A model generated the notes under the pieces. It saw only the letters and a program-made list of their open reading frames with translations. It did no database searches and was not told the origin of the DNA. 64,000 bases of DNA, taken from positions 139,839,215 through 139,903,214 of the forward strand of contig CM065810.1 of NCBI GenBank assembly GCA_033398695.1. The letters are read 5' to 3'. The position numbers and the translations under genes were made by a program. The DNA is from Orobanche coerulescens (Eukaryota; Streptophyta; Magnoliopsida; Lamiales; Orobanchaceae). Shown here piece by piece: positions 34,801 through 47,185 of this stretch; position 1 is the first letter of the stretch, and the number at the start of each line of letters is the position of its first letter.

Positions 34801-36525
34801 TGTCAGATCTTTACAGATCATAAGAGCCTCAAGTACATTTTCAGCCAGAAAGAATTAAACATGAGGCAGAGAAGGTGGCTGGAATTGATCAAGGATTACG
34901 ACTTGGAGATTCTCTACCATCCGGGTAAAGCAAACGTAGTAGTCCATGCTTTGAGCCGTAAACCTGTTTCTCTTCGAGTGTTGGAAGCACTTACATCCCA
35001 AACCAGCATTCAACGGGAACTGATCCGCGAAGGGATTGAAGTATGGGCACCAGGAATCTAAGGGCAACTATATGTGATGGAACTGACTTCATCACTAGTC
35101 GAGGAGATCAAATCTAAGCAGTTGAACGATTCTCTGATCCTTCGGTTATGTGACGAAGTAAAGAAAGGAAAAGCCCCAGGATTCGTGATACAAGATGATG
35201 GAATTCTGAGATTTCAGAGTCGATTTTGCGTTCCCGATAATGAGGAATTGAGACGGACAATTCTGAAGGAAGCTCATAGCGCACCTTATTCTATTCACCC
35301 GGGCAGCAGTAAGATGTATAAGGATCTAAAACAAAACTTCTGGTGGGGGAATATGAAGAAGGACGTAGCAGAGTACGTTGCGAAGTGTTTGACTTGTCAG
35401 CAGGTTAAGATTGAACATCAGCGACCTGCCGGAATGTTAAAGCCGTTTCCGATCCCTGAGTGGAAGTGGGAGGATATCTCAATGGATTTCATCACTAGTA
35501 TGCCAAGGACCAAAATGGGAATGAACATGATTTGGGTTATAGTTGATTGACTAACCAAGTCGGCTCATTTCCTAGGAATTAAAGATACTTGGGGGCCCGA
35601 GAGATTGGCGCGAGTATTCATTGCAGAGGTAGTCAGATTGCATGGGACGCCGAAGACCATTATTTCAGATCGAGATGGTCACTTCGTGTCGCACTTCTGG
35701 AAGGCAGTTCACAGGGCTTTGGGGACTGAGCTCAACTTTAGCACGGCTTATCATCCCCAAACGGACGGTCAGTCCGAAAGGACTATACAAATAGTAGAAG
35801 ACATGCTTAGAGCTTGTGTCTTAGATTGGTCGACTGATTGGGAAGTTCATTTGCCGTTGATTGAATTCACCTACAATAATAGTTGGCATGCTTCTATTAG
35901 GATGGCACCATTTGAAGCTTTGTACGGGAGAAGATGCCGATCACCCCTGTGCTGGGATGATTCTTCGGATTTGATCGAGACGGAACCGGAATTGATAGTT
36001 CAGACTCAAGAGAAGATAGCTTTGATTCGAGAGAGACTGTTGACTGCCCAGAGTCGACAGAAGTCTTATGCATACGTATGTCGTCGCCCTCTAGAGTTCG
36101 ACGCTGGGGACCATGTACTATTGAAGGTGTCTCCTACACAAGGGATTTTCCGTTTTGGGAGGAGAGGTAAGCTAAGTCCGAGATATATCGGGCCATTTGA
36201 GGTCCTAGAGAGAGTTGGGGATTTAGCATACAGGCTGGCCTTACCGCCATCGCTGAGTCACGTTCACAATGTGTTTCACGTATCCCAATTGCGGAAGTAT
36301 GTACCGGACCCCAATCACGTCATTGATTTCGACGAGATTGAGATAGCTAATGACGGTACCTTCGAAGACAGACCAATCAAGATACTTGAGAGTCGGATCA
36401 AACAATTGAGAAATAAACCAATACACTTGGTTAAAGTACAATGGTCACGACACGGAGTTGAAGAGGCCACTTGGGAAACGGAGGACAGTATGAAGACTAG
36501 ATATCCGGAGTTGTTTTCATCTTAA
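31892..36525 (+). pseudogene. B gag-pol polyprotein with stops and one frameshift
   Basis: The frame starts at ATG 31892 with an Arg-Gly repeat and meets TAGs at 32081 and 32093. It then encodes a gag capsid region and two CCHC knuckles ([14 protein letters not shown] at 32849-32890, [14 protein letters not shown] at 32909-32950). The protease signature reads [10 protein letters not shown] (33179-33208): the usual DSG is DSR. RT motifs follow ([30 protein letters not shown] at 34184-34213). A frameshift lies near 34300-34315, then RNase H (VYSDAS, FTDHKSL), a TAA at 35059, the integrase zinc domain, a TGA at 35548, the integrase core (SDRDGHF, YHPQTDGQSER) and a C-terminal chromodomain-like segment (LVKVQWSRHGVEEATWE, about 36427-36477). 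Most lesions look like C-to-T or G-to-A transitions. Confidence 0.93.
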
Positions 36526-36560
36526 GTTTCGGGACGAAACTTCTTTTTAGGGAGGAAGGA
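36526..36560 (+). other. Pre-LTR hairpin and polypurine tract of B
   Basis: AAGTTTCGGGACGAAACTT (36524-36542) is an inverted repeat directly before the purine-rich tract that primes plus-strand synthesis. Confidence 0.75.
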
Positions 36561-38974
36561 TGTAATACCCGAGATTTCTGATATGTATTTGGAACTTGTG
36601 ATATTGTAATTGTTGCACTTTGATCTGAGTATTATTCTCCGTATTTCATAATCCGGTGTTGTTGAGCGTATGATTTCATGAATGTGATTTAAAAATTATG
36701 TTTATGCGCCTGTAGCGCATGCTTTCGTCTAAGTGTAGCGTACGCTAACTTAGATCTATAAAACACGCTACGAAGGAACCTTAGCGCACGCTATACGTGG
36801 TCAATATGATTGAGACGTGTTGGTAGGTGAGATCAGGCCGGGGATCTTGGTCGGATTGTGTTGGGATGAACCTGGACGGCTTTCGGGGAAAAGCCAAGTC
36901 AACGCGTTAGCGCATGCTACTCACATGAGGGTAGCGCACGCTAAAGGCCGAGTACAGTGAAATCAGTAAGTTTCAAATAGCCGTTAGCGCACGCTATGAA
37001 TATGGACTAGCGTGCGCTAATAACCATTTTCTATATATAGGACATCATCCCTTTTCGTATTTTCAGTCCTTTCACTTCCCTCATCCGAATCCTTATACTT
37101 AGAGAATTACTCTCTTCATCCTAAACACTTAATATCAGCATCCTAGCTCGTGTGGAAGATTGTAGATCATTGGGGATTGGTGTTCAAGCCTTCGGCGTTG
37201 GATTACTTCGAATTCCTCCTTGTTCTTCACTACTTTGAGGTAGGTGATTCTTCACTAATACTAAGTACTAGTATGAAGGACGTTTTGATCATGATTATCT
37301 AGTCAGTTAAATTCGTTAGTAGTCGAACATCATGTGTTAGAAGGATATTTTTAACGTTTTGGCACTTATTCATCGTATAATCCATTGAACCTTTTTAGTA
37401 TATGGACTCCTAAGCATATTCATGTATCTTCAAAACCGATTATGACCAGTATATGGAGATTACCTAGTTCTTATGTTTTACGTAAGGAATCATATGTTTT
37501 GGGACTTGGAATGAATTGAACTTAGAATATTTTCTTGAAGATCAAGATGAATTATGGTGTAGTAATGATGATACGTATCCTGGTGTCTCGTAGTCATTTA
37601 ATCCATAAAGATCTTTCATAAACCGTATGAGCATGATATGCACGGAGTTGGTATGTATTAACTCTGAGGATTTCATGAGTTTTCATCACCTTTAGCTCAA
37701 GTTTTTACCCAGTAGTGACTGCCATGCATGATTAGCGCACGCTAAGATGTATATATTAACGTGCGCTATCGGGAATGAGTAACGTACGCTACGTTGGGTA
37801 CGTAATGTACGTTATATCATCAAGCGAGGCGATCGGTACATTCGAAGAAGATCGATGCAACTAAGCGCACGCTAAACTTGGTCATTTGCGTACGTTAACG
37901 GGCAGGCTTAGTGCACGTTACGTAGAGTACGTAGCGCGCGCTAAGTAGTTCAGGCATAATTCATTTTTAGAGCTTGCGGTCGTAAACCGGATTGTTAGAC
38001 GTTCGTACGACTTGAGAGGAATTCTTTATTATTCCTTAGGTCCGAGCCTTGCATAGGGGACGATCGAGGGGCGGTGGCATACGGACGCGTGTCATTTGTT
38101 GGAGTATTTCATCCTTGCCATTTTCGAGGCAAGTATCATATGTTGAGTTTGATTTATATTGGAACTTTGATCATGCTTATGGTTTTGTTCATGTTGTCGA
38201 ATATGATATGTATTTCTGAAATTTCTCGTGGTATTCGTTGTTAATGGTTCGTATTGATGAACATATTGAAATGCATATATGTATGCATAATTGATTGGTT
38301 TATGGTATAAATGATCCGAGGGGATCATGAGGATCTATGCTGAGGGCGCTGGATCGAATGTCCACCATGCGTTGGTCCGACGGGATCATCATGGGGATCT
38401 ATGCTAAGGGCGCTGGATCGCTGGACGGGTTTTCCACCATGCGTTGGTCCGACGGGATCATCATGGGGATCTATACCAAGCGACTGGATCATTTGGATTA
38501 CCCTGTATTGTATTGATGGAATCGTGAGGATTCACATCGTTGGATTCCGATGACGGAAGTCCGTTTGCATGTTTTATGATGTACTGATGATTTATGTATT
38601 ATGATACTTGTACTAGCATTGTTTTGCTAATCCCTTTGGGGGTGGACATTGTTTTAATGTTCAGGTAGCCGAGGAACGGGGAAGCAACCACAGTACCGAT
38701 AGGACGATGAAACGGCTCAGTGATGTGGTTGATGTTTATTATTTTTGTGATTTGTCTTCTTGGTTCATTTAGTACTCGAGTACGTACGTTTTAATAATGT
38801 CATTTTCGATATGGTTGTATAAGTTAACTCATTGGATCAGTTGAACCAAATCTATATTTCGAACTTCAGTTGTACGAGTGGATTATATTTACATTTCTTT
38901 TAAATTAGCCTTGTAAAATCCTCCTAAAAGGGTTTACGGCGCTGTAATTATTCCGAATATCTCGGGGTGTTACA
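36561..38974 (+). repeat. 3' LTR of B
   Basis: 2414 bp, co-linear with the 5' LTR. The dyad clusters are at 36713-37020 and 37735-37945, the TATA box at 37032-37040, tandem repeats at 38315-38510 and the hairpin near 38628-38644. Several dyads differ from the 5' copy by CG-to-TG or CG-to-CA changes. Confidence 0.9.
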
Positions 38975-39471
38975 GGAGTATCGAGTATTTCTTTTCCGGT
39001 TATTTCATTCCCGCTGCAAATGTGTATTTTGAACTGTGTTTTTATCCGCTGCGTGTGTATATTTCAAAATGGCTTTTCGGTATCTTTATCCGCTGCGTGT
39101 GTATATTTCAAAATGGCTTTTCGGTATCTTTATCCACTGCGTGTGTGTATTTTAAATGGCCTTTTGACATTTTGCGAACTTGGGTTATTTCGTTAAACCT
39201 TTTTCTAAACTATTTTATCGGTACGTTTAAGCGGCGTCTTAATGTACATTTTGAACTATCGAGATTTGGCACTTCGCCTTGTATTTTCAAATGGTACTTT
39301 ATGACGGTATTTCAAAATTATGTTTTTGAAAATATTTGAGTATTTGCAAAATATTACCGTCATCAGCCTTTTGGCGTTTTTAAATTGGTTTGTAAACAGT
39401 TTTTAGCCTGGTGGGTTCCGGCGCGGGACCCACGGCGCTGTAATATCCCGGATGGTTTTGGGGGTGTTACA

Positions 39472-39859
39472 CGAAGATGGTATCGGAGCTTGGGTTTTCT
39501 GAAACTCGGGCGTGTGTGTTATGTGGCTCTACCAGTACGGTAGTAGCGTGACTTTTGAAAATGATTTTTCTGACTTTTGAGTCAAATCTATTTTTGGAGT
39601 TTCCAAAATTTTTGAGATCTTTTCAAATTGCTATTTGTGATATTGGTGTATGTTGGTTGTGTTGAGACTTCCTGTGGGAGTCGTGTGCTAGTATCACGGG
39701 AGATCATCGACTTCACGCACCTGTAAGTATATTGGTTTGGTTATTTCGCTTGTGGCGACGCTTGATTGTTTTCATGATGAGTTGGAAGTTTTGGATTTAT
39801 CTGTTGTTGGTGACAGGTCGCAAGTTTCGAGGACGAAACTTATTTTAAGGGGGGTAGTA
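39472..39859 (+). other. A internal region 1 (388 bp, non-coding)
   Basis: Contains the primer-binding site TGGTATCGGAGCT (39478-39490), no long frame, the hairpin AAGTTTCGAGGACGAAACTT (39822-39841) and the polypurine tract AAGGGGGGTAG (39847-39857), directly before LTR copy 2. Confidence 0.85.
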
Positions 39860-40736
39860 TGTAATACCCGAATTTTCAGTACAAATTTTTCACGTTATTT
39901 TATCTGAGATATACTGTATAGTTTGGTATCTATACAGTATGGATAAAATAAATTGAGAACCGAGACAGCTATACTGGTGTGATTGTCGTTTTTGATTGAC
40001 AGATATATTCAGGATATGTTGTATCAGGTTGAACTGATTTGGATATCAGGTATACCGTATGAGAATATTTTTGGATTCAGTATGTGTATTTAGTATGCCG
40101 TATGTTTGTATTTTGTATGCCGAGACGTCGGACAGGAACAGTTGGATTTTTGGCTAAGTATAAAAGTCATTACGTACGTTAAGCTTTGGAGCTTACGTAT
40201 GTAAAATGTGTTAGCTTACGTACGTTATATAGTGTACATAACGTACGTAACAAGAGGAATCGGACAGTGGGACCCGTGGTCGGCAGCTTTCGGCGCATAT
40301 GTGGACAGGTGAGTCAACGGATGGAGTTACGTACGTTATACAGGGTGTGTTACGTACATAATACGAGTATAATACTGTAGCAAGTCAACGTACGTATTAC
40401 GTACGTAACGGAATAAGTGTTACGTACGTTACAGGGCGGCTGGCCGAGTCGTGGCCGAGATGACCTGGATGGCCGAGCATGGCCGGTCGTGACTCGTTGG
40501 AATGGCCGAGCATGGTCGGCAGTGACTCGTGGGGGGTGGTCGATCACGGTCGGCAGTGACTCGCAGGGATGGCTAGGACTGGCCGATTACGTACGTAAGG
40601 GAGTGGCCGGTTACGGCTGTAAGGGCCAGTTACGTACATAAGCCATCTGCTGGTTACGTACGCAAGGATACCGAACGAACTGGGCAGTAGGGTCGGCCGC
40701 GGACGGCTACGTATGTAAGGACCCGCCGGTTACATA

Positions 40737-42730
40737 TGTAACACCCCCAAGTTATTCAGGGTATATTACAGCGTCGTGAGCCCCGCCGTGGGACCCACAA
40801 GGCTAAACATACGCGGAAACTATAAACTTGACCGAGAAGGTCTACATACAATGGAAAGAAAGACGATACAAATGATATTCAAAACCATAACCAACGAAAC
40901 CATATACATCACTGCACAAATCAATACCTCGGCAACACAGGCCGGAACATCAAGGAAACTGAAATACAATACTCGAGTATTTAAAAATCCATTCCAGTAC
41001 AACAACACTGAATGGAGGTATCCGAGAAAATAACCGGAGACAAGACACAGTATCACACTTGCCCATCATCTTCATGCCGACCCGATACCTGCCTGTCCGA
41101 TCTCCTGGAACCTGAAATACATAAAAAGTATTTCCCCCATAAAGGGGTTAGCCGTCGAATAGCTAGTGCAAGTATAACAGTATGAAACACAATACTCCTC
41201 GACAATAAAGTAAATGTAACCGTCAATTCATCAATTCAAGACTAGTATTCCGGAATAACTAAAATCTCATAAGACGTATGTGAATGCCGTAGAAACGGTT
41301 CATTCACCTCATACGCTGCTACATATGTGAATGCCGTAGAAACGGTTCGTTCACCTCATACGCCGATACATGTAGGAATGCCGTCAAAACGGTTCGTTCA
41401 TTACATGCCAACAATATATCTATGAATGCCATAAAAAACGGTTCGTTTATGATATGCCATCAATATTTCTTACTTTCAAAGTCGAGAACGTACAATCATA
41501 AATGTATACTTGCCTTAATAAACATTACCGAAAATCCCGAAGAACACGGTTCGACCGGGAAGCTTGAACCACGAAGAAGACAATGAACGGAAGGGTTCCG
41601 ACTTGAGTTCTTCACAAGGATTTGATCCCTAAGTCATATCAATGATAAATCAACAATCGTACGATGAATAAAAATCGTACAACGCACAAACCCCCCTCTC
41701 TTAGACCTTTTGTCGGACACTTGCAAGGCATCGACTAATAACTCAACCAAAACGTCGAATCAATACAATCCAACCGTGGAATAACGATGTAAATGATAGA
41801 ATACACCTAATAATCATCAATCCATCACTAATCTAAATTACTACGGATTAAAAGGATGAAGTCAAACAAAATCCCCAATTTCCAACACCAAAATCAAAGT
41901 GTTCTTGAATAATCTTTCAATAATCCGATGAATACTCAAACATGTCCATAATCATGCGTATATCACTTCATACCCCGTGATTTTAACATCCAAAACATCA
42001 TTACCCAATACAAAATCGAAATCCAAGATGTTGAAGAAATTACCTCTTGAAGATCCAAGCACTATGATTCGAAGAGTACGCGATAGATCGATGATCCGAG
42101 CTTCACAATCGAAAAGAGATGAAGAGAACTCACACACTCAAGTGATAGGTGAAGAAACTTCTTCCTCTCAAGCCTCCTCTCTCATGCCCAAGTGAAGAAA
42201 TGGGGAAAAAATGAGGTGATCCGCTCAAGAAAACGCAGATATAGGGTTAACTGTCATGTGTGCCGCGGCTCAGTAGAAGTGTGCCGCGGCACAGGCCCAA
42301 AATTGCTCCCAGGGCTCGCCAGTGTGCCGCGGCTCAGCCGAAGTGTGCCGCGGCACAGGGTACAGACGGTTTTGGCCGAATCTGGAAAATGAGAGTGACT
42401 TAGCTATTTCGAACATAACTCCCTCGTCTGGACTCCGATTGACTCACCGTTTGAACCATTGGAAAGCTAACTCGTTGCCTTATAATATTGCAAAGATTCA
42501 GAATTTTTGGAGTTTCCAAAAATTAATGGTTATTTAACAAAGTCGAACTCGTGCGTGGAAAAGTCGCTAAAGAACACGAAATTCAACAGAACGACACCGA
42601 AACGAACTCGGATGACAAAAAGTGCAGAATTAATCATTCTCGAAATGACGAAACGGTCATGGGCGAGTCATCAAAACGGACTTCCGCCGAAAAAAAGAAA
42701 TTACCGGAAATCGAAATTACGGGTATTACA
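40737..42730 (-). repeat. 3' LTR of C
   Basis: 1994 bp, TG...CA. On the minus strand the U3 carries TGTGCCGCGGCACA palindromes (42344-42357 and 42280-42293), with related GAGCCGCGGCACA motifs beside them and a weak TATA-like CCTATATC (42239-42246). Four tandem units of about 50 bp (41272-41462), each with an internal inverted repeat, precede a CCCCCATAAAGGGG hairpin (41134-41147). Confidence 0.85.
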
Positions 42731-45144
42731 TTCTACCCTCCTTAAAAGAAGTTTCGTCCCGAAACTTAAAACAAGTAGGGAGAAGAATTATCCCGCCAGG
42801 AAAAACTCAATGAGATACACAGGGACCGAAAACTTACGCCTAAACGGCGAATCGTCAGTATAGAACACAACAATACATTACCCGAAGGTAAACCAAACCA
42901 ACGTCGAAATAAATACGAATCACAATGCCCAAAGGCTCCAACGGAAATACCAATACATCACAATGGCTTGAAAACCGAACAGCCCAAAGCTGTAAATCAT
43001 CACGATACAGATCTCAAAGAAACAAACCTGACTGTCGAACATACCCCTCGGCGTATGAACAACCAGTCGCAAATCGTCGGACATATCCAATACAACATGG
43101 ACTACGAACGACCAAACAATAAAGCTCAAGAGGGACATCACAGTACGCCCGATCCGAAAATGTGTCTGTGCACATGTCCACCCCGTATACAGAATCCAGA
43201 ATATACGTGTGACAATGTACCTAATTAGCCTTACGAACTACGCCTCGTGTGCACGGTCCGATGCGGAAACATCCACGCATGACCATCGTGTGCCGGGCTA
43301 AAAATCCTACACATAACCAATCGGCACGCAGACATGATTCCAGATATGCCACGATACGACAAGACAACGAAACTCAAAGGATAACATATCCAATACGAAT
43401 CATGCGACTCACCAAGTGAACGATGACGCACGAATAATGAAAGACCGACACGACCAACAATATCCAAACCAACCATCCTGGAATCAAAATCCCGAAGGAC
43501 CGATTAACACGAGCAACGATCACAACACAACAGTCCGGGAAATCCCCAACCCTCAACGATCACAAAATTACCGAGTTCACAAGAATAATAGTGTGCTGCC
43601 TTGAGTCGGCCAACACGGTAATAATAATTCAACGGATGGGAACTATCCTCGACAGTCCCAATTCAATACTTCGATTACCGTAGAATGGCCAATCGATAAC
43701 AACGATACAACGGATGAGAATATCTTTGACAACGGATGGGAATCATCTTCGATAATCCCAATTCAATACCTCGATTACCTTAGAACGGTCAATCGATAAT
43801 CAATGATACGATAGAATAGATGTCCCAGTGTCTTAAACCGACCACCGAAACGGAGATGACAAAAGGATAAATCAAACGTCTCCAATCGGTTAATATAATA
43901 TTAATAGAAAAACACCGATATCAATAACGACGATCACCACAATATCTCAATGGAACATCCATCACAATCACAATCGATACGTCGATACCGCGAACCGGCT
44001 ATCGACAGCGACTTTACCAACAAGTATCGCAATGCCTTGAACCGGCCTTTTACGAACAACAGTAACATTTGGCATAAATTGCCGACGGGTGTCGTGTCAA
44101 CCAATCCCCTGATATCAATACAATCATAAAGAGGTCAAGTCTCGAAATGATACACACATTCGTACACCTACAGATAACATTAATCTCATTGATTAGTACA
44201 AGTATAAAACTTGCCTCGATATCAGTACAACGAACTGTTACCAATTCAGTTGGTTTCGTCTACGGGTTCCTCAATTCCGACCAAGCTAATCTACGAACTC
44301 TTCAACATCAACCGCAACTCAACAGTCATAATCCACGATCAAACATCATATCTTATTGTAAAACGAAGGCTTAATAATCAACAGGTTCGATGACGATCAA
44401 TATAAATACAACTAGGCCACAAACTCATCAGTTCCACAATATCTCGATTAAACACAGTCCGAACTGTCCAACTCAGACCCTCACGAATCCATGTCCACAA
44501 TACGAGCCGAAATACGATGATCATATCAGCAACCAATTCGGACCAATAATAAGGGTCTAAATGTTATCGGTTCCAAACTCAATTCTTAAATACGAATTTA
44601 CAAGGTTCCCTTCTCGTAAATCCGTAGTTAATTTCTGATGATCATCGTTAATTCGAACCATCCAATTAGTTCAACATTATAGATAATCATATTCTAAGGT
44701 TATCAAACAATCCAATCATTCGACTTGAATATTTGCTCCATACGTATGGGCTTCCAAATTCAGAGATGAATAATAATTTCGTCAAACTCGTAATCACAAT
44801 CGTATTCCTATACGAATATTATTTCAAACACATAGTTTATCTCTAGATATGAATATTCCATATTCATATTCAAAACATCAACACTTCTTAAAAATTTTCA
44901 TCACCTCGGATAATTCAAGAGTTCTTCAAGAACATGAAATATCCGAAATCACGTTCAGAACAACATATCCGAGGTATATATCTCCATGTTACCATTTTCT
45001 TCGTCATGCCATTCATACAACCTTAAGAGTCGCAACAATACTGTTATCATCATATGAAGAAGATCTCAATAATCATATCAACGTCCGAAATCTCTTATTA
45101 CAATTCCAATAAATCTCGTATACATTATCACATGACAACATAAT
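42731..45144 (-). other. Non-coding module of element C, related to the middle of the A LTR
   Basis: No coding frame. On the minus strand it is co-linear with the middle of the A LTR (compare 55200-57600), weakly overall but strongly in the block 43010-43260. In element orientation it ends with the hairpin AAGTTTCGGGACGAAACTT and the tract AAGGAGGGTAGAA beside the 3' LTR. Confidence 0.65.
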
Positions 45145-46654
45145 TGTAACACACCCAGATCCTCCTGGGAATATTACACGCCGTAAAACCTTCTCACAAG
45201 GATTTACCAGGCTAAGCACAATTTTCCACGTCATTTCAAAAATGCCAAGAAGACCGATGACGGTAATATTTTTCAAATACTAAAAAAAAAATCATTTTCC
45301 AAATACCGTCAAAACGATCAAGGCCAAAATGCCAAAAACTCAGTTTAGGGAATCGGTTTTACAAAATAAAATTCAGTTGGCAAAATACCAAAATCCATTT
45401 CAAAAATACTCACGCGGCGGATAAAAGTACAGTCCAATTTATGCATTTACATTGAAATAAGACGAACATCAAAACACACGATTCCCAACATACTCCCTCC
45501 CAAGTAGTAATCCTTAAAGAAAAAAAAATGAACCACTATCAAAGGAATACGAGGATTACTTTGTATCGACTAACCACGAAGAAGAATAATTTGAACTCCA
45601 TTCCAAGAATCATCAAAAACTTCAAGAACAATACTTAAATCCGAGCTCTCCATCTTAATCTTGTTTAAGAGAATCATCTCTCAATGTTTAGGAACTTCAA
45701 GTACTTCCCAAGGTTCTCTCTATTGACTGACGGAAGGAGAATGGACAAAATGCCTCTCAGCACTCGTCTATCCTCTCTATAAAACACATCACTAGTGCGC
45801 GCTAGACCTGACATTTAGCGTGCGCTACAGGACTAGCATGCGCTATCCTTCCTTGATAGCGTGTGCTATCGGGCAGTCCAGAAGCTACTACATTGCTTCG
45901 AAATTCATCTAACGTACGTAATGCCCATGCATTAACGTACGCAAATAGGCGTTGACTTGCTACAGTGAAATGCTCAGTAGCGTGCGCTATTCTTTGACCT
46001 TAACGCGCGCTAATCATCGTTGACTTGCTATAGTATTGTGCCCCCACCTGCCGAAAGCATCCGCGATTATCAGGATTTCTTTGACCGATATGGAATTAGC
46101 GTGCGCTAATCATACGGTTTTAGCGTGCGCTAGCTCTACACAACAAGTACTCGTTGACCTTATCTGGACACGCGTCGAACATGGCCGGGTCCCCCCGCCG
46201 AAAGCTAAGATTCCAATATTGGCGATCTGGTGTTAGCGTGCGCTAACCAACATGCGTTAGCGTGCGCTAACTGAATATAAAAATCGACCTGGGCCTACCT
46301 GTCGGCCACTTTCCGAAACTAACCCAGCAAGTCGTTAAGTACGTTAAGGGTCCTCCAGCGTACGTAACCGAATCTCTTAGCGTGCGCTAAGTATGCACCG
46401 TAGCGTACGCAAAGTATATATCTTAGTGCGCGCTAGGCATACCTTGTAGCGTGCGCTAACGTAGCTGTACTTAGCCATTTTCCGCTATTCTCTACCAACA
46501 TCTCGACATACCAAACGATCATACGGCATAAAGAATACATATACGCGTTCAACAACATTGTCATACGTTCACATCATCCTCAAGCACAATTATCCATCAA
46601 CGACATCCAACAAATAAACGAAAAAAAATATATCCAAAAAATCAGGGTATTACA
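45145..46654 (-). repeat. D-type LTR inside element C
   Basis: On the minus strand it starts TGTAATACCCTGATTTTTTG and ends CTGGGTGTGTTACA, 1510 bp. It has a dyad array of TTAGCGTGCGCTAA type (45795-46460) and a TATA box (minus TTTTATAGAG at 45775-45784). Its last 400 bp resemble the tail of the A LTR (for example ATATTACCGTCATC). It lacks the long middle module found in A. No 5-bp duplication flanks it, so it is joined, not freshly inserted. Confidence 0.7.
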
Positions 46655-47185
46655 CTCTACCCCCCTTAAAAATAAGTTTCGTCCTCGAAACTTGCAATCA
46701 CTCGCACAACCAACATTTCAACGGGAATTCAAATTCACCAAGAATTATCGAATAATCCGAACAACATACTTACAAGTCTGTGAAGTCGAAGATTTCCCGT
46801 GATACTAGCATGCGACTCCTAAACAAAGTCTCAACATAATACCGATACACACCAATATCGCAATTAGCAACTTAACAAAATCTCAAGGAAGAGTTCACGT
46901 CCGTGACCACGGCCACATTTCTTCCTACTTTCAGCCAACATTCTGAAGGGCATACACGTGCGTAAGTATAATCCAAATCGCACATTCTCGAAGTGACCAA
47001 TTCCCAAGAATACCAAGCTATAAACGAAACGATTAAGAAAAATACAAGAAGAGCGAGAGGACTTACAAGTACCGGTCGCACTGTGATGATGGCAGAGTAG
47101 TGATACTGTGGGCAAATGCCGACTCAATCGACCCAAAAGACCGAAAGCCTAGGTATCCATAAACCTAAGCTCCGATACCATATTC
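46655..47185 (-). other. Short internal region of element C (primer-binding site to polypurine tract)
   Basis: On the minus strand it begins with TGGTATCGGAGCTTA (47180-47166) and ends with AAGTTTCGAGGACGAAACTT, AAGGGGGGTAGAG and the D LTR. Layout matches the 388-bp internal region of A. Non-coding. Confidence 0.7.

Larger units (their letters stand above)
29253..38974 (+). mobile_element. Element B: Ty3/gypsy chromovirus (Tekay/Del type), complete but mutated
   Basis: B is flanked by ggagt (29248-29252 and 38975-38979). LTRs are 29253-31658 and 36561-38974. The primer-binding site TGGTATCAGAGC is at 31664-31675 and the polypurine tract AGGGAGGAAGGA at 36549-36560. The single gag-pol region (31892-36525) has the order gag, protease, RT, RNase H, integrase, chromodomain, which places it in the chromoviruses. 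It was inserted into A LTR copy 1. The LTRs are very similar by eye, so insertion is fairly recent. Confidence 0.92.
24854..39471 (+). repeat. A LTR copy 1 (interrupted by B at 29253-38974)
   Basis: Own sequence 24854-29252 plus 38980-39471, about 4.89 kb. It begins TGTAATACCCGAATTTTTAG and ends TTTGGGGGTGTTACA. The U3-like part carries an ACGTACGT dyad array (25165-25735) and a TATA-like CTATTTAAG (25754-25762). A long non-coding middle follows, with about 60-bp tandem repeats at 28498-28710, then 44-bp repeats at 39046-39150 near the end. Confidence 0.85.

Noticed and set aside
39022..39339. Hydrophobic repeated peptide frames (also 52696-53110 and 58002-58432)
   Set aside because: They arise from the 44-bp tandem repeat, which is not a multiple of three and is read in every frame.
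41272..41462. Regular repeats with inverted symmetry resembling a CRISPR array
   Set aside because: This is plant DNA; units are adjacent and diverged without unique spacers, and the array is duplicated in both LTRs of C.
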